NCBI GenBank assembly: GCA_003427395.1
Contig: BFEA01000160.1
Span: forward strand, 601,100-632,882
Direction of reading: 5' to 3'
DNA: 31,783 bases
Source: Chara braunii
Lineage: Eukaryota; Streptophyta; Charophyceae; Charales; Characeae
Shown here piece by piece: positions 9,626 through 21,330 of the stretch. Position numbers and translations under genes: made by a program. Numbering within the stretch: the stretch's first letter is position 1; each line of letters starts with the position of its first letter. The notes beneath the pieces were generated by a model that worked only from the letters and a program-made list of their open reading frames with translations, ran no database searches and was not told the DNA's origin.

Positions 9626-10505
9626 CTATCCCTCTATACCCCTGGGAGCAGTAGCCTCCTCTGGCTGTTCGTACAGCCGGTAGAGATCATCTATGTACGT
9701 CGCGCTCCGACCTACCTCTCGCCGGACGAATCTCCACATGGTCTCATCACTTATTTGCGGAACTCCTGGCCTAGTATTCATCGCTGCTCGTAGAATGCAA
9801 AGCACCTCGCGCCCTTGTTCGTCCCCGAAAGGCCCCATCTCTAGGAAGGCCCGATAGTATTCTCGATACATTCATGCTTTGTCAAAATTTAGCCTAGTTA
9901 CGGCAGTCACCGCCTGCTCCACTCGTTCTATGCCTCCCATTCGTCTTAGCAGGAAGGGTGGTACTCATCCGTACGACCTCATTTGGCAGCTCAAAAACCC
10001 CTGCCGCGGTGACTTTTACCTCAGTCGTCACGTCATCTCGTTCCGGATCTGCAAACTCAAACCCCTCTCGCCAGGTTATTTGCCATGCCCCCTCGAACAT
10101 TTGTACGGGGTCATCCCCGGAAGCCAAAGCAATCCCAAAGGTCCGCCATCCCTCTTCCGACAGGTGTAAGGATCCCGTCGCATGTACACGCCCTGGGCGG
10201 TTCAAGTCTACGCCTCCGAACTCCCCTCTCGCACGCCATTCCAACTTCACTACTAGGTACACCGTATCTTCCACCAACTCTACCCCCACCCAGTCCATTA
10301 CCGGATTGCCTATCGTATTTCTTGCCGACAGGTTTATTTCGGCCTTGCCTTCTAATATTCTTGGTAGCAGGATCCCACGAGGTCTATCCTCCCAGAATGT
10401 CATTCGCCGGGCCATCTCGCAATGTCTCATTTCCTGCTTTCTTAGTCCAATTGCTGCACCCACCGAGATTTCATTCCTTTCGTGTTTTAGTCTTTCAACC
10501 CTCAC
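9626..10505 (-). pseudogene. Three-copy family, copy 2, unknown function, frameshifted
   Basis: The N-terminal part reads 10505 to about 9945 and includes the strand region VELVEDTVYLVVKLEW, then GRVHATGSLHLSEEGWRTFG and LASGDDPVQMFEGAWQ. Near 9945 the sense moves to another frame, giving FLLRRMGGIERVEQAV. After a TGA it continues YYRAFLEMGPFGDEQGREVL and RREVGRSATYIDDLYRLYEQ, then PEEATAPRG, ending at 9626. The motif order is the same as in copies 1 and 3. Upstream of the conserved part there are about 60 residues (MRVERLKHERNEISVG...) without a match in the other copies. Only 69 bp separate its end from the copy 3 frame. Confidence 0.72.
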
Positions 10506-10729
10506 TACTTATCGTACACTGGTTCTTGCCGCTATCCCCAACTCATACACGTTCAATTCTACCCCCCCCTCATTTTCCAGTTGCTGTCGCTTCCCCCTTG
10601 TTTCGATCTTTATGCATCATCTACGGCCTAATGTACACACTCCCTTTCTTATGTTACACCTCTCTTCACAAACACCCTCCATACTCGGCCTTTTCCCGGT
10701 ATTCGACCCCTTGGCCTCATTCAGTCGTA

Positions 10730-11460
10730 TCACAGTACCTCAAATAGTTTAAAGACGTCGTCTATGTAGGAGGGAGCAGCCGCCGCCTCCCGGCTAACTA
10801 TGGCGTTCCAAGACTCCGCCTCTACCTCTAGGCGGTCATACCTGCCTATTCTTAGGACGATGATGACTTCTTCGGCTTTATCTCTGTAGAAGGGCCCATA
10901 TTTCAATGAGAGCCTATAGAACTCCTCAGTCAACCAGGCACACTCTATATGCACCTTTCTCATGGAGTCGACTACTTCTAAAATGTGCTCAAACCCCCCA
11001 AACCACTCAGCTATGAATTCTGGTACCCAAGTCGTTATCCGTAGACTTGAAGGCTTGAGTTCCTTCTATCCTCCCATCACAACTCTGCTACTAACTTCGT
11101 GCGATCCCTCGTTGGCGAACAGTTTGCCTTCCTTTCGAGGTTCAGGCCTCTGCATCCCCTAGAAGCCACATCGGGTCCTGTCCCATTGCTAACATGGTGC
11201 AAAACAGGTGTCATCTTTCTCCCCATCTTGCGACAAGTAGACCCACCCCCGGGTTTCCACTGTCCCTCGGAATTCCAAATCCATTAAACTTGGTGATAAC
11301 CTCGTCAAGCTGACATTAGTCCATATTGTTTCTATCCAAAGGAAAGCATCCTCTCCTTCCAGCATTACCATTTGATACGCTAGTTCAAGGTCCGTCCACG
11401 TTCAATTTTATGGGAGGACGACCGATACCCCATCCTTTCCATCTACTGGCATTTCCGGGC
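10730..11460 (-). pseudogene. Three-copy family, copy 1, unknown function, several stops
   Basis: The recognisable part begins at about 11460 (PVDGKDGVSVVLP, then two stops) and continues WTDLELAYQMVMLEGEDAFL, GTVETRGWVYLSQDGE. Around 11215-11140 the best match is in another frame, LAMGQDPMWLLGDAEA, matching copy 2 LASGDDPVQMFEGAWQ. The first frame then resumes with VPEFIAEWFGGFEHILEVVD and FYRLSLKYGPFYRDKAEEVI, and ends SYIDDVFKLFEVL at 10730. It therefore carries at least two frameshifts and several stops. The last 77 codons are open. I do not recognise the family. Confidence 0.68.
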
Positions 11461-14382
11461 CGCTAGTATAGATCGGGGAAGGCTACCATCGCGCCATCTT
11501 GTTTTCAGCACCCGACCCCTGTTTTCATAAAAAGGCACCAACCGATCCTTTTGGTCAGGTTAACCCTTGTCCTAGATGAGAATTATTTCAGACCCCTCAT
11601 CAAGGTCTCCCTATTTTACCTCCCCATTCCTAAGTACCTCCTTCCCGTAATTCCCTCGGCCGGTCATCCATTTGCCCACATTCTTTCTCTTGGTTCCATT
11701 CCAAGTGACCTCTATCCTCCTTCCTTCCGATCATCTCTCACTCGTGCGGACTTAGATGGGGGGGGGGAATAAACTTAGAAATATGTCCCGTCCAACAGTC
11801 CAATCTCAATCAATTTTTACAAAGGGGGAACACATAAAAGAAAATCAGGCAACCTCACATACGGGCCGGTCATCTCCTCACCGACCATGCCCAATATGGT
11901 CTCTCCACTGGTACTATCGGTAAAGTTTTATCCCATACCTCAAGCGCAGCTCAACCGTCGCGAACGCGGTACCTAGGTCTCGGCAAGGCATTCGCCCTTT
12001 CCTCCTTACCCAGAATACCCCATCCCGTCTTGCCGCTGTGCACATCCATACCGACACCAAGGGTTACCCTGAGTGCCTAAATACAGGGACAAAGTCAGCC
12101 GTCCGGGCATTTACTTTCATCGGTCCGACAAGAATCAGCCTTTCCCAAAACCATGCTACGAGAAGCTACTAATCGCCTCCGAAGCTCCGTCTTTGTCCGC
12201 ATGCAGTGGTACTCCCTCTGCCAGCCAATAGGCTAAGCCCCGCCTGAGGAGATTTCACACCCCGTCCGGCAGATCATTGAGCCGAAGTCTGTCACTGCTC
12301 GAACGAGAATGTTACTAATCAACCGACGTGACAGACTCTCGTTCGACAGCTCGGTGACCTGACCTCCACATACGAACACACGGTAGTTTACAAAAGAGAA
12401 CGACGTTCGCAACCCGCACTGGTCGGTGCAGACCAATCCTTTCCTTCCGAAAGGCAGGACGCTCAAATCCCATTATGCAAACACAAGTCCTAAGTGGGAC
12501 ACACATAGTACAAGTGTCATTCCCTTGGTGCACCCATCACTTCCTACCCATAACTTACAAATTTTCTCTCATGACAATGAGTGTCACTCCCCCTACTTTC
12601 ATACATAGTGGTTGGTTCCTTCTCGTGAGAATCTTCAAGGGTGAGCTAGTTTTCCTTGGAGTCTAGCAACTCCCTTCATTTCCTTTCTCTTCGCTTGTCT
12701 GTCCTTTCATAGGGTGGAATTGTTCTTTATTGATGACCCGTTGTGTTCATGTTGGTTCCTTCAATCATTAAAAAAAGTGCAAAGTGCATGAGCCCGCTAG
12801 GCTCAAAGAAGAAGGGGAAAGCACCCATTCGGTCGGATCACTCCGCCATGGGATTTTCATTGGGACCTGGCCTAAGCCAAGCACCAACCGCCTGCCAGGT
12901 AACCGGAGCCCTTCTTTCATACGAAGAGGAAGGGTCGACCCGCAACTTGCCCAAGGCTTCCCCGGACTGGCGAACACCAGCACCGGACGAAGGAGGGCTA
13001 GAGCCATTCCTCAAAGGAACGGCTGATCAAGTGCATAGCATGCATGTTATACCTCTAGGCCTGGCCATGTGATGCGCCCAGCCATCCTCAAATCTGATTT
13101 CTCACAAGGGAAAGAGCAAACACAAGTCCATTTTCCTTATCTTGGGTTGTGTACACGTTAATGCGTCGGGCGTACCCATCGGAATCGCAAGGGTCAATTT
13201 AACCCCATATCCGGCACCTCCACCATTTTTGTAGGGTCAAACCCCGGTAGACTTTCGAGCCTTAGTCGACCCCACTGCGGGTCCCAGTTGACTCGGTCCG
13301 CCCACACTCATGCTCAGGGCGCGGGCCATTCGTCCCAAGGTCACCCCCACCTAGTGCTTTGAGATGGATGGGGGTGGACCATCGCGCGAGAGAGCTTTGA
13401 CATTCGGGATGTAGCTCAGCCCTCACGCCGAGTGGTAGTCTCGCTGGTCGTTCCGCAACGCTGATTTTTTTTTTTTTTTTCCTCAAGCAATTGCTCCTTC
13501 CAATACGCAAGCAGTCCAGGAGTTCTTTGAGCGTTTCTCTTCTCTTGTGCGTAGGCTAAGCGTCATCCTTAGGCCACGCACCATTTCCCTAAGCATTTTG
13601 ACTATATGTCGTCATCGGGGTGCGGCGGGGCCGTCCTCCCCCTCACCTCTACGCATTAATCGGATCTCACAATTTGTTTCCCACCTTATTGAAGTAGACC
13701 CCTTAGTCTTTTCGGGGTCCTCATATGCATGCACACACAACATCACATTTTCCTTGGTACGATTGCACTCTCAATCACACTTTCAAGTCTCAAGTGCAAA
13801 AGTCATTTTCATGAATTGGCTCTATGTCAAGGGTCTCATAGCCCCTTTGTCCCTCTTCCCTTTCCCTCTTGGTGCTCAGTTCCTCTCGCCCTTATCCNGC
13901 TCAAGGCATTTCTAGCCATTACTCACCTGCACAATCCTACACAAGCAAAAAGATTCATACAATGTCCCCCGTTGGGGGTCAACACATAGCCCTTCCCACA
14001 TGCCTATTTTTTCCATGCTCTTTGGCCGTGCTTTGTTCCTTTTTTGTTGTTCAATCAGCCCATCTTTTTCTCATAGTCATGCAGTCGGGGAAATGGTTGA
14101 GTCAAACTGCCCTCTCTTTAACTTATGCTTTCTTCGGATCTCGTTCTTTTCCCACTTTTTCCCAACGCCTTTTTTTTTTTTGCCTTCTTGATGGCACAAG
14201 GGACCGGCTATCCTTCCCTTGCCCTCTCTCTCCACCAAGTGAGGTCTGGTCCCTCTTTACTGTTCGCACCCTGGCAATGTAACAAGTGAGGGGAGAGAGG
14301 TTAGTCCTATGCCAAGTGAGGGGAAGGGAGAGCGGGGACAAGGCGAAGGGAGAGGGAATGAGAGAAAGCATGGTGGAGAAAA

Positions 14383-14387
<5 letters not shown>
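11461..14387. other. About 2.9 kb without a recognisable gene
   Basis: Short ORFs exist on both strands, but none shows a domain or resembles its neighbours. Visible items are a run of G at about 11757-11768, a T run at 13464-13480, a single N at 13898 and a T run near 14170. A 5' LTR for the gypsy element could lie here, but I found no sequence that repeats the left edge of the window. The plus strand becomes pyrimidine-rich after about 13830. Confidence 0.5.
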
Positions 14388-14442
<55 letters not shown>

Positions 14443-14452
14443 AAAAAAAAAA

Positions 14453-14486
<34 letters not shown>

Positions 14487-14490
14487 CGAA
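14388..14490. repeat. (GA)n microsatellite with internal A tract
   Basis: Nearly pure GA dinucleotides on the plus strand, split by a run of about 17 A near 14439-14455. The flanks remain purine-rich. This produces artificial ORFs made of Arg-Glu or Ser-Leu repeats on either strand, which are not genes. Confidence 0.97.
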
Positions 14491-14639
14491 GAGGGAGAGG
14501 AAGTGAGAGGAGGTATCGAGTCCTAATCAAGTCACCACCCCGTAGTAGCAATCACACGTTGATCACTTGTCTCATAGAAAAGGTTGACTATGTATACATT
14601 GGAATATTACATACAAACATGACAATGAGAAGCTAGATC

Positions 14640-16160
14640 AATGGAAAATACATGTTTATAGAAAAGAAGGTTATTAATCCAAGATCTGGAACATCATTTT
14701 CAACATGAACTTTGATAATGAAAGACTAGACTAGTGGAAAGCACATGCACAAAGGGACGAAACCAATTAGTAAAAATCCGGAACTTAACCTTGACAAAGA
14801 GAGAGGTTAAACTAGTGGAGGCACATGCACAAACAAAGGAGATCAACTAAGGAAAGATCCGGCATATGAACTTGACAAAGGGAGGTTAGACTAGTGAAAC
14901 GTACATGCACAAAGAGTAGGTATCAACGAAGCAAAGATTCGACGCATGAACTTTGACAAAAGAAGAGACTAGCCTAGTGGAAGCACATGCACAAAGGGAA
15001 GAGATCAACTTAAGCAACGCTCCGGAACATGAACTTGACAAAGGAAGAGACTAGCCTAGTGGAAGCACATGCACAAAGAGAAGAGATCAACTTAAGCAAA
15101 GATCCGGAACATGAANAACTTAAGCAAAGATCCGGAACATGAACTTGACAAAGGAGAGGCTAGCCTAGTGGAAGCACATGAACAAAGGGAAGAGATCAAC
15201 TAAGCAAAGATCCGACACATGAACTTTGACAAAAGAAGAGACTAGCGTAGTGGAAGCACATGCACAAAGGGAAGAGATCAACTTAAGCAAAGCTCCGGAA
15301 CATGCACTTGACAAAGGAAGAGACTAGCCTAGTGGACGCACATGCACAAAGAGAAGAGATCAACTTAAGCAAAAATCCAGAACATGAATTTGACAAAGGA
15401 GAGGCTAGCCTAGTGGAAGCACATGCACAAAGGGAAGAGATCAACTAAACAAAGATTCGGAACATGATCTTGACAAGGGAAGAGGCTCGCCTAGTGGAAA
15501 GCACATGCACAAAGAGTATGGATCAACGAAATAAAGATCCAGAATATGAACTTTGACAAAGAAGGGACTAGCCTAGTGGAAGCACATGCACAAAGGGAAC
15601 AGATCAACTTAAGCAAAGCTCCGGAATATGAACTTGACAAAGGAAGAGACTAGCCTAGTGGAAGCACGTGCACAAAGAGAAGAGATCAACTTAAGCAAAG
15701 ATTCAGAACATGAACTTGACAAAGGAGAGACTAGCCTAGTGGAAACACATGCACAAAGGGTATGGATCAACGAAGTAAAGATCCGGAATATGAACTTTGA
15801 CAAAAGAATAGACTAGCCTAGTGGAAGCGCATGCACAAAGGAAAGAGATCAACTTAAGCAAAGCTCCGGAACATGAACTTGACAAAAGAAGAGACCAACC
15901 TAGTGGACGCACATGCACAAAGAGAAGAGATCAACTTAAGCAAAGATCCGGAACATGAACTTGACAAAGGAGAGGCTAGCCTAGTGGAAGCACATGCACA
16001 AAAGGAAGAGATCAACTAAATAAAGATCAGGAACATGATCTTGATAAGGGAGGAGGCTAGTCTAGTGGAAGCACATGCACAAAGAGAAGAGATCAATTAA
16101 ACAAAAAGATCCGGCATATGAACTTAACAAGGGAAGAGGCTAGCCTAGTGGAAAGCACAT
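14640..16160. repeat. Satellite A, 80-83 bp tandem array
   Basis: About 19 copies of a unit containing CCGGAACATGAACTTGACAA, AGACTAGCCTAGTGG, AAGCACATGCACAAAG and GAGATCAACTTAAGCAAAG. Successive CGGAACAT landmarks fall at 15024, 15106, (15134), 15214, 15297, 15379 and 15459, giving periods of 80-83 bp. At 15115 an N is followed by a 28-bp re-reading of the preceding sequence, most likely an assembly join. No coding potential. Internal CTAG palindromes are conserved in nearly every copy. Confidence 0.95.
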
Positions 16161-18380
16161 GCACATAGAGGGAAGATCATCCGGAACATCATACCAAGTA
16201 TGAACCAGATAATGAGTAGCTAGACTAATGAAAAAGCCCATGCATGCGAAGGGGAAGATCAACCGAAACATCACACTAAGTATGAACAAGACAAGAGATG
16301 CTAGACCAGATGGAAAGCACACGCACATAAGGGGGGGGGATCAAGCGAAACATTACGCTAAGTATGAACGAGACATGGAGATGTTAGACTAGATGGGAAG
16401 CACATGCACATAGGGGGGAGATCAAACGGAACATTACACTAAGTGTGAACAAGACATGGAGATGCTAGACTAGATGGAAAGCACATGCACATAGGGGAAA
16501 ATCATCCGGAACATTATACCAAGTATGAACAAGACAAGAGGTGCTAGACTATATGGAAAGCACACGCACATAGGGGAAAATCATCCGGAACATTACACTA
16601 AGTATGAACAAGACAAGGAGATGCTAGACTACATGGAAAGCATACGCACATAGGGGAAGATCAGTCGGAACATCACACTAAGTATGAACATGACAATGAG
16701 TGATTAGACTAATGAAAAGCACATGCATATAAAGAGAAGGTCACCCGGAACATCACACTAAGTATGAACAAGACAAAGAGATACTAGACTAGATGGAAAA
16801 CACTTGCATATGAAGGGAAGATCAACCGGAATATCACACTAAGTATGAGCATGACAATGAGTGATTAGACTTAATGAAAAGCACATGTATGTGAAGGGAA
16901 GATCAACCGGAACATCATACTAAGCATGAACATGACAATGAGTGATAAGCCTAAATGAAAAACACATACATGCGAAGAGAAGATCATCCGGAACATCACA
17001 CTAAGTATGAACAAGACAAAGAGATGCTAGACTAGATGAAAAACACTTGCATATGAAGGGAAGATCAACCGGAATATCACACTAAGTATCAACATGACAA
17101 TGAGTAATTAGACTAGATGAAAAACACATGCATGTGAAGGGAAGATCAACTGGAACATCACACAAAGTATGAACAAGACAAAGAGATGCTAGACTAGATG
17201 GAAAGCATTTGCATATGAAGGAAAGATCAACCGGAACATCACACTAAGTATGAACATGACAATGAGTGCTTAGACTAGAGGGAAAGCAAGTGCATATGAA
17301 GGGAATAACAACCGGAACATCACTCTAAGTATGAACATGACAATGAGTGATTAGACCAGATGAAAAGCACATGCATGTGAAGGGAAGATCAACCAGAACA
17401 TCACACTAAGTATGAACAAGACAAAAAGATGTTAGACTAGATGGAAAACACTTGCATATGAAGGGAAGATCAACCGGAACCTCACACTAAGTATGAACAT
17501 GACAATGAGTGATTAGACTAGATGAAAAGCACATGCATATGAAAGGAAGATCATCACACTAAGTATGAACAAGACANNNNNNNNNNNNNNNNNNNNNNNN
17601 NGATGCTAGCCCAGATGGAGAACACTTGCATATGAAGGGAAGATCAACCGGAACATCACACTAAGTATGAACATGACAATGAGTGATTAGACTAGAAGGA
17701 AAGCACTTGCATATGAAGGGAAGATCAACCGGAACATCACACTAAGTATGAACACGACAACGAGTGATTAGACTAAATAAGAAACACATGCATGTGAAGA
17801 GAAGATAATCCGGAACATCACACTAAGTACGAACAAGACAAAGAGATGCTAGACTAGATGGAAAGCACTTGCATATGAAAGAAAGATTAACCGGAACATC
17901 ACACTAAGTATGAACATGACAATGAGTGATTAGACTAGAGGGAAAACACTTGCATATGAAGGAAAGATCAACCGGAACATCACACTAAGTATGAACATGA
18001 CAATGAGTGATTAGACTAGATGGAAAACACTTGCATATGAAGGAAAGATCAACCGGAACATCACACTAAGTATGAACATGACAATGAGTGATTAGACTAG
18101 ATGAAAAGCACATGCATGTGAAGAGAAAATCATCCGGAACATCACACTAAGTATGAACAAGACAAAGAGATGCTAGACCAGATGGAAAGCAATTGTGTAT
18201 GAAGGCAAGATCAATCGGAACATCACACTAAGTATGAACAAGACAAAAAGATGATTAGACTTGATGAAAGGCACATGCATGTGAAGAAAAGATCATCCGG
18301 GACATCACACTAAGTATGAACAAGACAAAGAGATGTTAGACTAGATGGAAACCACTTACATATGAAGGGAAGATCATTCG
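16160..18380. repeat. Satellite B, exact 81-bp tandem array with mixed variants
   Basis: About 27 copies of a unit containing CCGGAACATCACACTAAGTA, GATTAGACTAGATGG and CATATGAAGGGAAGATCAA. GAACATCAC starts fall at 17651, 17732, 17813, 17894, 17975, 18056 and 18137, an unvarying 81 bp. It shares the CGGAACAT, TGAAC..GACAA, TAGACTAG and GCACATGCA blocks with satellite A, so the two are subfamilies, with the CACACTAAGT block particular to B. Two monomer variants (ACAAGACAAAGAGATGCTAG and ACATGACAATGAGTGATTAG) alternate. A 25-base N gap at 17577-17601 interrupts the array, so the true copy number is unknown. Confidence 0.95.
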
Positions 18381-18399
18381 GAACACAACATGCTATTAC

Positions 18400-19200
18400 A
18401 TAAGTGAAAACAAGAGTCTAAGTGGGCAAGATCACCAAAGTTGAATCAAAGACCATCTATGAAAGAAGCGTTGTACTACCTACTTGTGTGAGTGTGAAAA
18501 ACACAAGTTTGAAGCTTCAAAATCACCAAGATTACATCATGGATCACTCATGGGTGAAGCGCTACACTACCTACTAGTGTGAGTGTGAAAATCACAAGTT
18601 TGAAAAGTCAAAATCACCAAGATTGCATCATGGATCACTCATGGGTGAAGTGCTACACTACCTACTATTGTGAGTATGAAAAACACAAGTTTAAAGTTCC
18701 CAAATCACTAAGATTGCATCAAGAAGCATCCATGTGTGCAGCGCTACACTACCTACTAGTGTGAGTGTAAAAAACACAAGTTTGAAGCTCCCAAATCACC
18801 AAGATTGCATCAAGAAACATCCATGTATGAAGCGCTACACTACCTACTAGTGTGTGTGTGAAAAACACAAGTTTGAAGTTCCCAAATCAGTAAGATTGCA
18901 TCAAGAAGCATCCATATGTGAAGCACTACACTACCTACTAGTGTGAGTGTGAAAATCACAAGTTTGGAGAGTCCAAATCACAAAGATTGCATCAAGAAGC
19001 ATCCATGTGTGAAGCGTTACACTACCTACTAGTGTGTGTGTGTGAAAAACACAAGTTTGAAGTTCCCAAATCACCAAGATTGCATCAAGAAGCATCCTCG
19101 TGTGAAGTGTTACACTACCTACTAGTGTGAGTGTGAGAAACACAAGTTTGGAGAGCCCAAATCACTAAGATTGTATCAAGAAGCATCTATGAATGAATCG
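18400..19200. repeat. Satellite C, 91-bp tandem array
   Basis: About nine copies of a unit with CTACACTACCTACTAGTGTG, AAAACACAAGTTTGAAG and ATTGCATCAAGAAGCATCCA. The CTACACTACC landmark is at 18562, 18653, 18744, 18835, 18926 and 19017 (91 bp), then 19110 because of an extra TG. It has no evident similarity to satellites A or B, although it directly abuts B. Variation clusters in the GTGTGAGTGTG stretch, where TG dinucleotides are gained. Confidence 0.95.
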
Positions 19201-19968
19201 GAGTACTTCCCCCTAGTGTATAAGTGAAAGAGGAGAGCTTGAGTAGCCTATGAAGGAGAGAAGATGAAGTAAGAGAGGGTGGTGGAGAAGCGGAGAGAGA
19301 TGAGGGAGATGGAGATGGAGAAGTAGGGGAGGAAGACAAAGAGAGTGAAAGTGAAGAGGAGGAATAAGGAGGTGAAGAGGGAAGAGAAGAGAAGGAAGAA
19401 GGAGGGAGTGAATAGGAAGAAGGGGAAGAAGAAGGAGGAGAGGAGGAAGGAGAAGAGGAGGGAAAAAATGAAGAAGAAGAGGAAGAAGAGGAAGGAAAAA
19501 AAATAAAAAATAAAAAAATGAAGGTGAAGAAGTCTCTTCCTCCCTCTCACCTTGTTGATTCCTTGATGTTGGTGTCCTCTTGATGAAGCTTCTTCTTCTT
19601 GCACAATCCCTTCTTGGCTATGGCTTCCTTCTTCTAAGCCCTTCTCTCCTTCTCCCTTGCTTTCTTTCAGGCTATGGCAAGCTCTCCCAACTATGGCTAT
19701 GGAGTCCTCCCCTCTAGGAGGGCTAATGGGGCTCCTCTAGCTTCTCCTTCTCTCCTACACCCAGGAGGGATATGGCGGATCACCTCCCAAGTGTCTCTCC
19801 CACCATCACTGTCCTCTAAAGTCCTCCCCACTACCTCCTAATCTCCTCTTAGCTCTCCCACTAGCATGGGTTCCTCCTCTCTCACTCCAAGTGCAAAGGT
19901 GCTCCTGTGGACTCACTTGGGCAGCATGGGGACTCCTCATGCAAATGTGGGAGTGGCGGACTGCATCC
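19201..19968. repeat. Purine-rich then pyrimidine-rich low-complexity DNA
   Basis: From about 19230 to 19520 the plus strand is almost entirely A and G (GAGGA and GAAGAAG words). From about 19530 to 19900 it is C/T-biased, with CTCC and CTTCTT words. The Phe/Ser/Leu-rich minus-strand ORF at 19248-19604 comes only from this composition. The second half contains GGCTATGG and CTAGGAGGGCTAATGGGGCT words that lead into the hairpin-rich region. Confidence 0.8.
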
Positions 19969-20734
19969 TCAGCTTATGTAGGCTGAAACCAGCAGTCCGG
20001 CCAGCCCATGAGCCTCCCCATGAGCCTTGAGGTGAACCGAGGTACCCCCAAGGCAAAATTTCCTCACTAGGCCGTTGTGGAGGTACCTGGGCCTCATTTT
20101 GGCCAAGTACATGCAGTCCAAGTGGTTGGTACCAACTCGGACTACCTCTTGGCCTACCCCGGCCTCTTTTTCATTGCTCAAATGCTGCCCCCTAGGGTCC
20201 TAATGCCCAAGGGGCAGCAATACTTGAAAGAAAAAAGCCTTGTGGGCCTTTTTCTCGATTTTTTCGAGTTTCGGCCTCTTTTGAGTAGGCCGGAGCATTT
20301 TTCCATATGGCGGCACATTTTCAGCCTTGGATCTGTCTGAGATCCAAGGCCAGCAATAATCCGAGCTACCCCCTAGTAGCCCTTGCTTCAATTTTGAGCC
20401 CTTAGGTTCAATTTTTCAATTTTTGGTGCATCTGGCTCTCTTTTGGGGCCAGATGCACTGTTTTGTCATTTTCCCTCTTTTGTTTCTTTCCATTTTGGGC
20501 TGCCACCTCATTCCGGAGCTAGCCGTTTTGAGCTGGCCCACAAAAAACGGCTAGTTCCTCTCCACCATGAGATATGATCTCAGATTCATAGTCAAAAAGA
20601 AAACCAGTCACTTTTTTTTTGCATTTTCTCTCATTTTCAGCTTTTTAATTCAGCTTTTATTGAGATATGGCCCTAAGGGCCATATTTCTGCAATCCGGAT
20701 TGCCCTCCCTCATTCTAGGAGGGATGAGGTCACT

Positions 20735-21330
20735 GTTGGGACCTGCCAGTCCCTACTGTGCAGGTCCCAATAGGCCGACACACTCTCCTCCACTCCTTTC
20801 TCCCCTTTTTTCTCATTCTCCCTCATTTATTTTATTTTATTTTTTTTTTTTCCTTTATTTCTGTTGTGACAAGTGTCAAACTGCTGCGCACCCTCTTTCT
20901 AGGCCCTAGGGTCTCATTCAAGGCCAGTTTCATGGCTGTTATATGGCCGTTACATCTCGGATTCCAATAATGGCACCCCCATGCTCTTAAGGGGCTCCAT
21001 TTTGCTCTCGTTTGCCCAATTTTTTGCTCCTTCTACTCCAATTTTCTAAGGGCAGCCTTTTTCTCATGTTCAACCTCTCAAGGCTCTATTTTCTTATGCC
21101 TTGCTAGTCCGAGATATCCCGGACTGCTGGGCAACCTTCCCAACACCCTTATTTCATTTTTCTTTCTCTCAGAGCTCTCCCACTTGCTCCCACTAGTGGT
21201 GCTAATATTTTCCACTGTCTAGATCCTCGATCTGTCTAGATCCTCGATCTGGACGGTGTCGCTTGCTTGCACAATTATTCCTTGTGTTTGCTCATGGTTC
21301 CCTTGGGATATCCCAAGTCCCCGCCATTTT
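20735..21330. repeat. Hairpin module, left copy
   Basis: Begins at the stem TTGGGACCTGC/GCAGGTCCCAA (20736-20746 with 20760-20770). It contains AGTCCG/CGGACT (21106-21111 with 21120-21125) and GTCTAGATC/GATCTGGAC (21234-21242 with 21246-21254, one G-U pair), and ends near GGATATCCCAAGTCCCCGCC. The last stem has arisen beside an exact 17-bp tandem duplication at 21217-21250. The right copy at about 22265-22850 has equivalent stems with different bases. Confidence 0.75.

Noticed and set aside
13406-13480. tRNA-Ala-like GGGATGTAGCTCAG followed by a T run
   Set aside because: The A-box-like start matches, but GGTCGTTCC is a poor B box and no cloverleaf with an acceptor stem can be formed. Probably chance.
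14123-14636. Long ORFs rich in Arg-Glu (+) or Ser-Leu (-)
   Set aside because: They are produced by the (GA)n microsatellite and have no domain or codon signal outside it. The same applies to ORFs over 29.8-30.1 kb and 30.9-31.3 kb.
14640-19200. CRISPR array
   Set aside because: The repeats are contiguous 81-91 bp monomers without unique spacers, in a eukaryotic context, so they are satellites.
19248-19604. 118-codon minus-strand Phe/Leu/Ser-rich ORF resembling a membrane protein
   Set aside because: The hydrophobicity comes from reading the purine-rich tract on the opposite strand, with no variation in composition expected of a real membrane protein.
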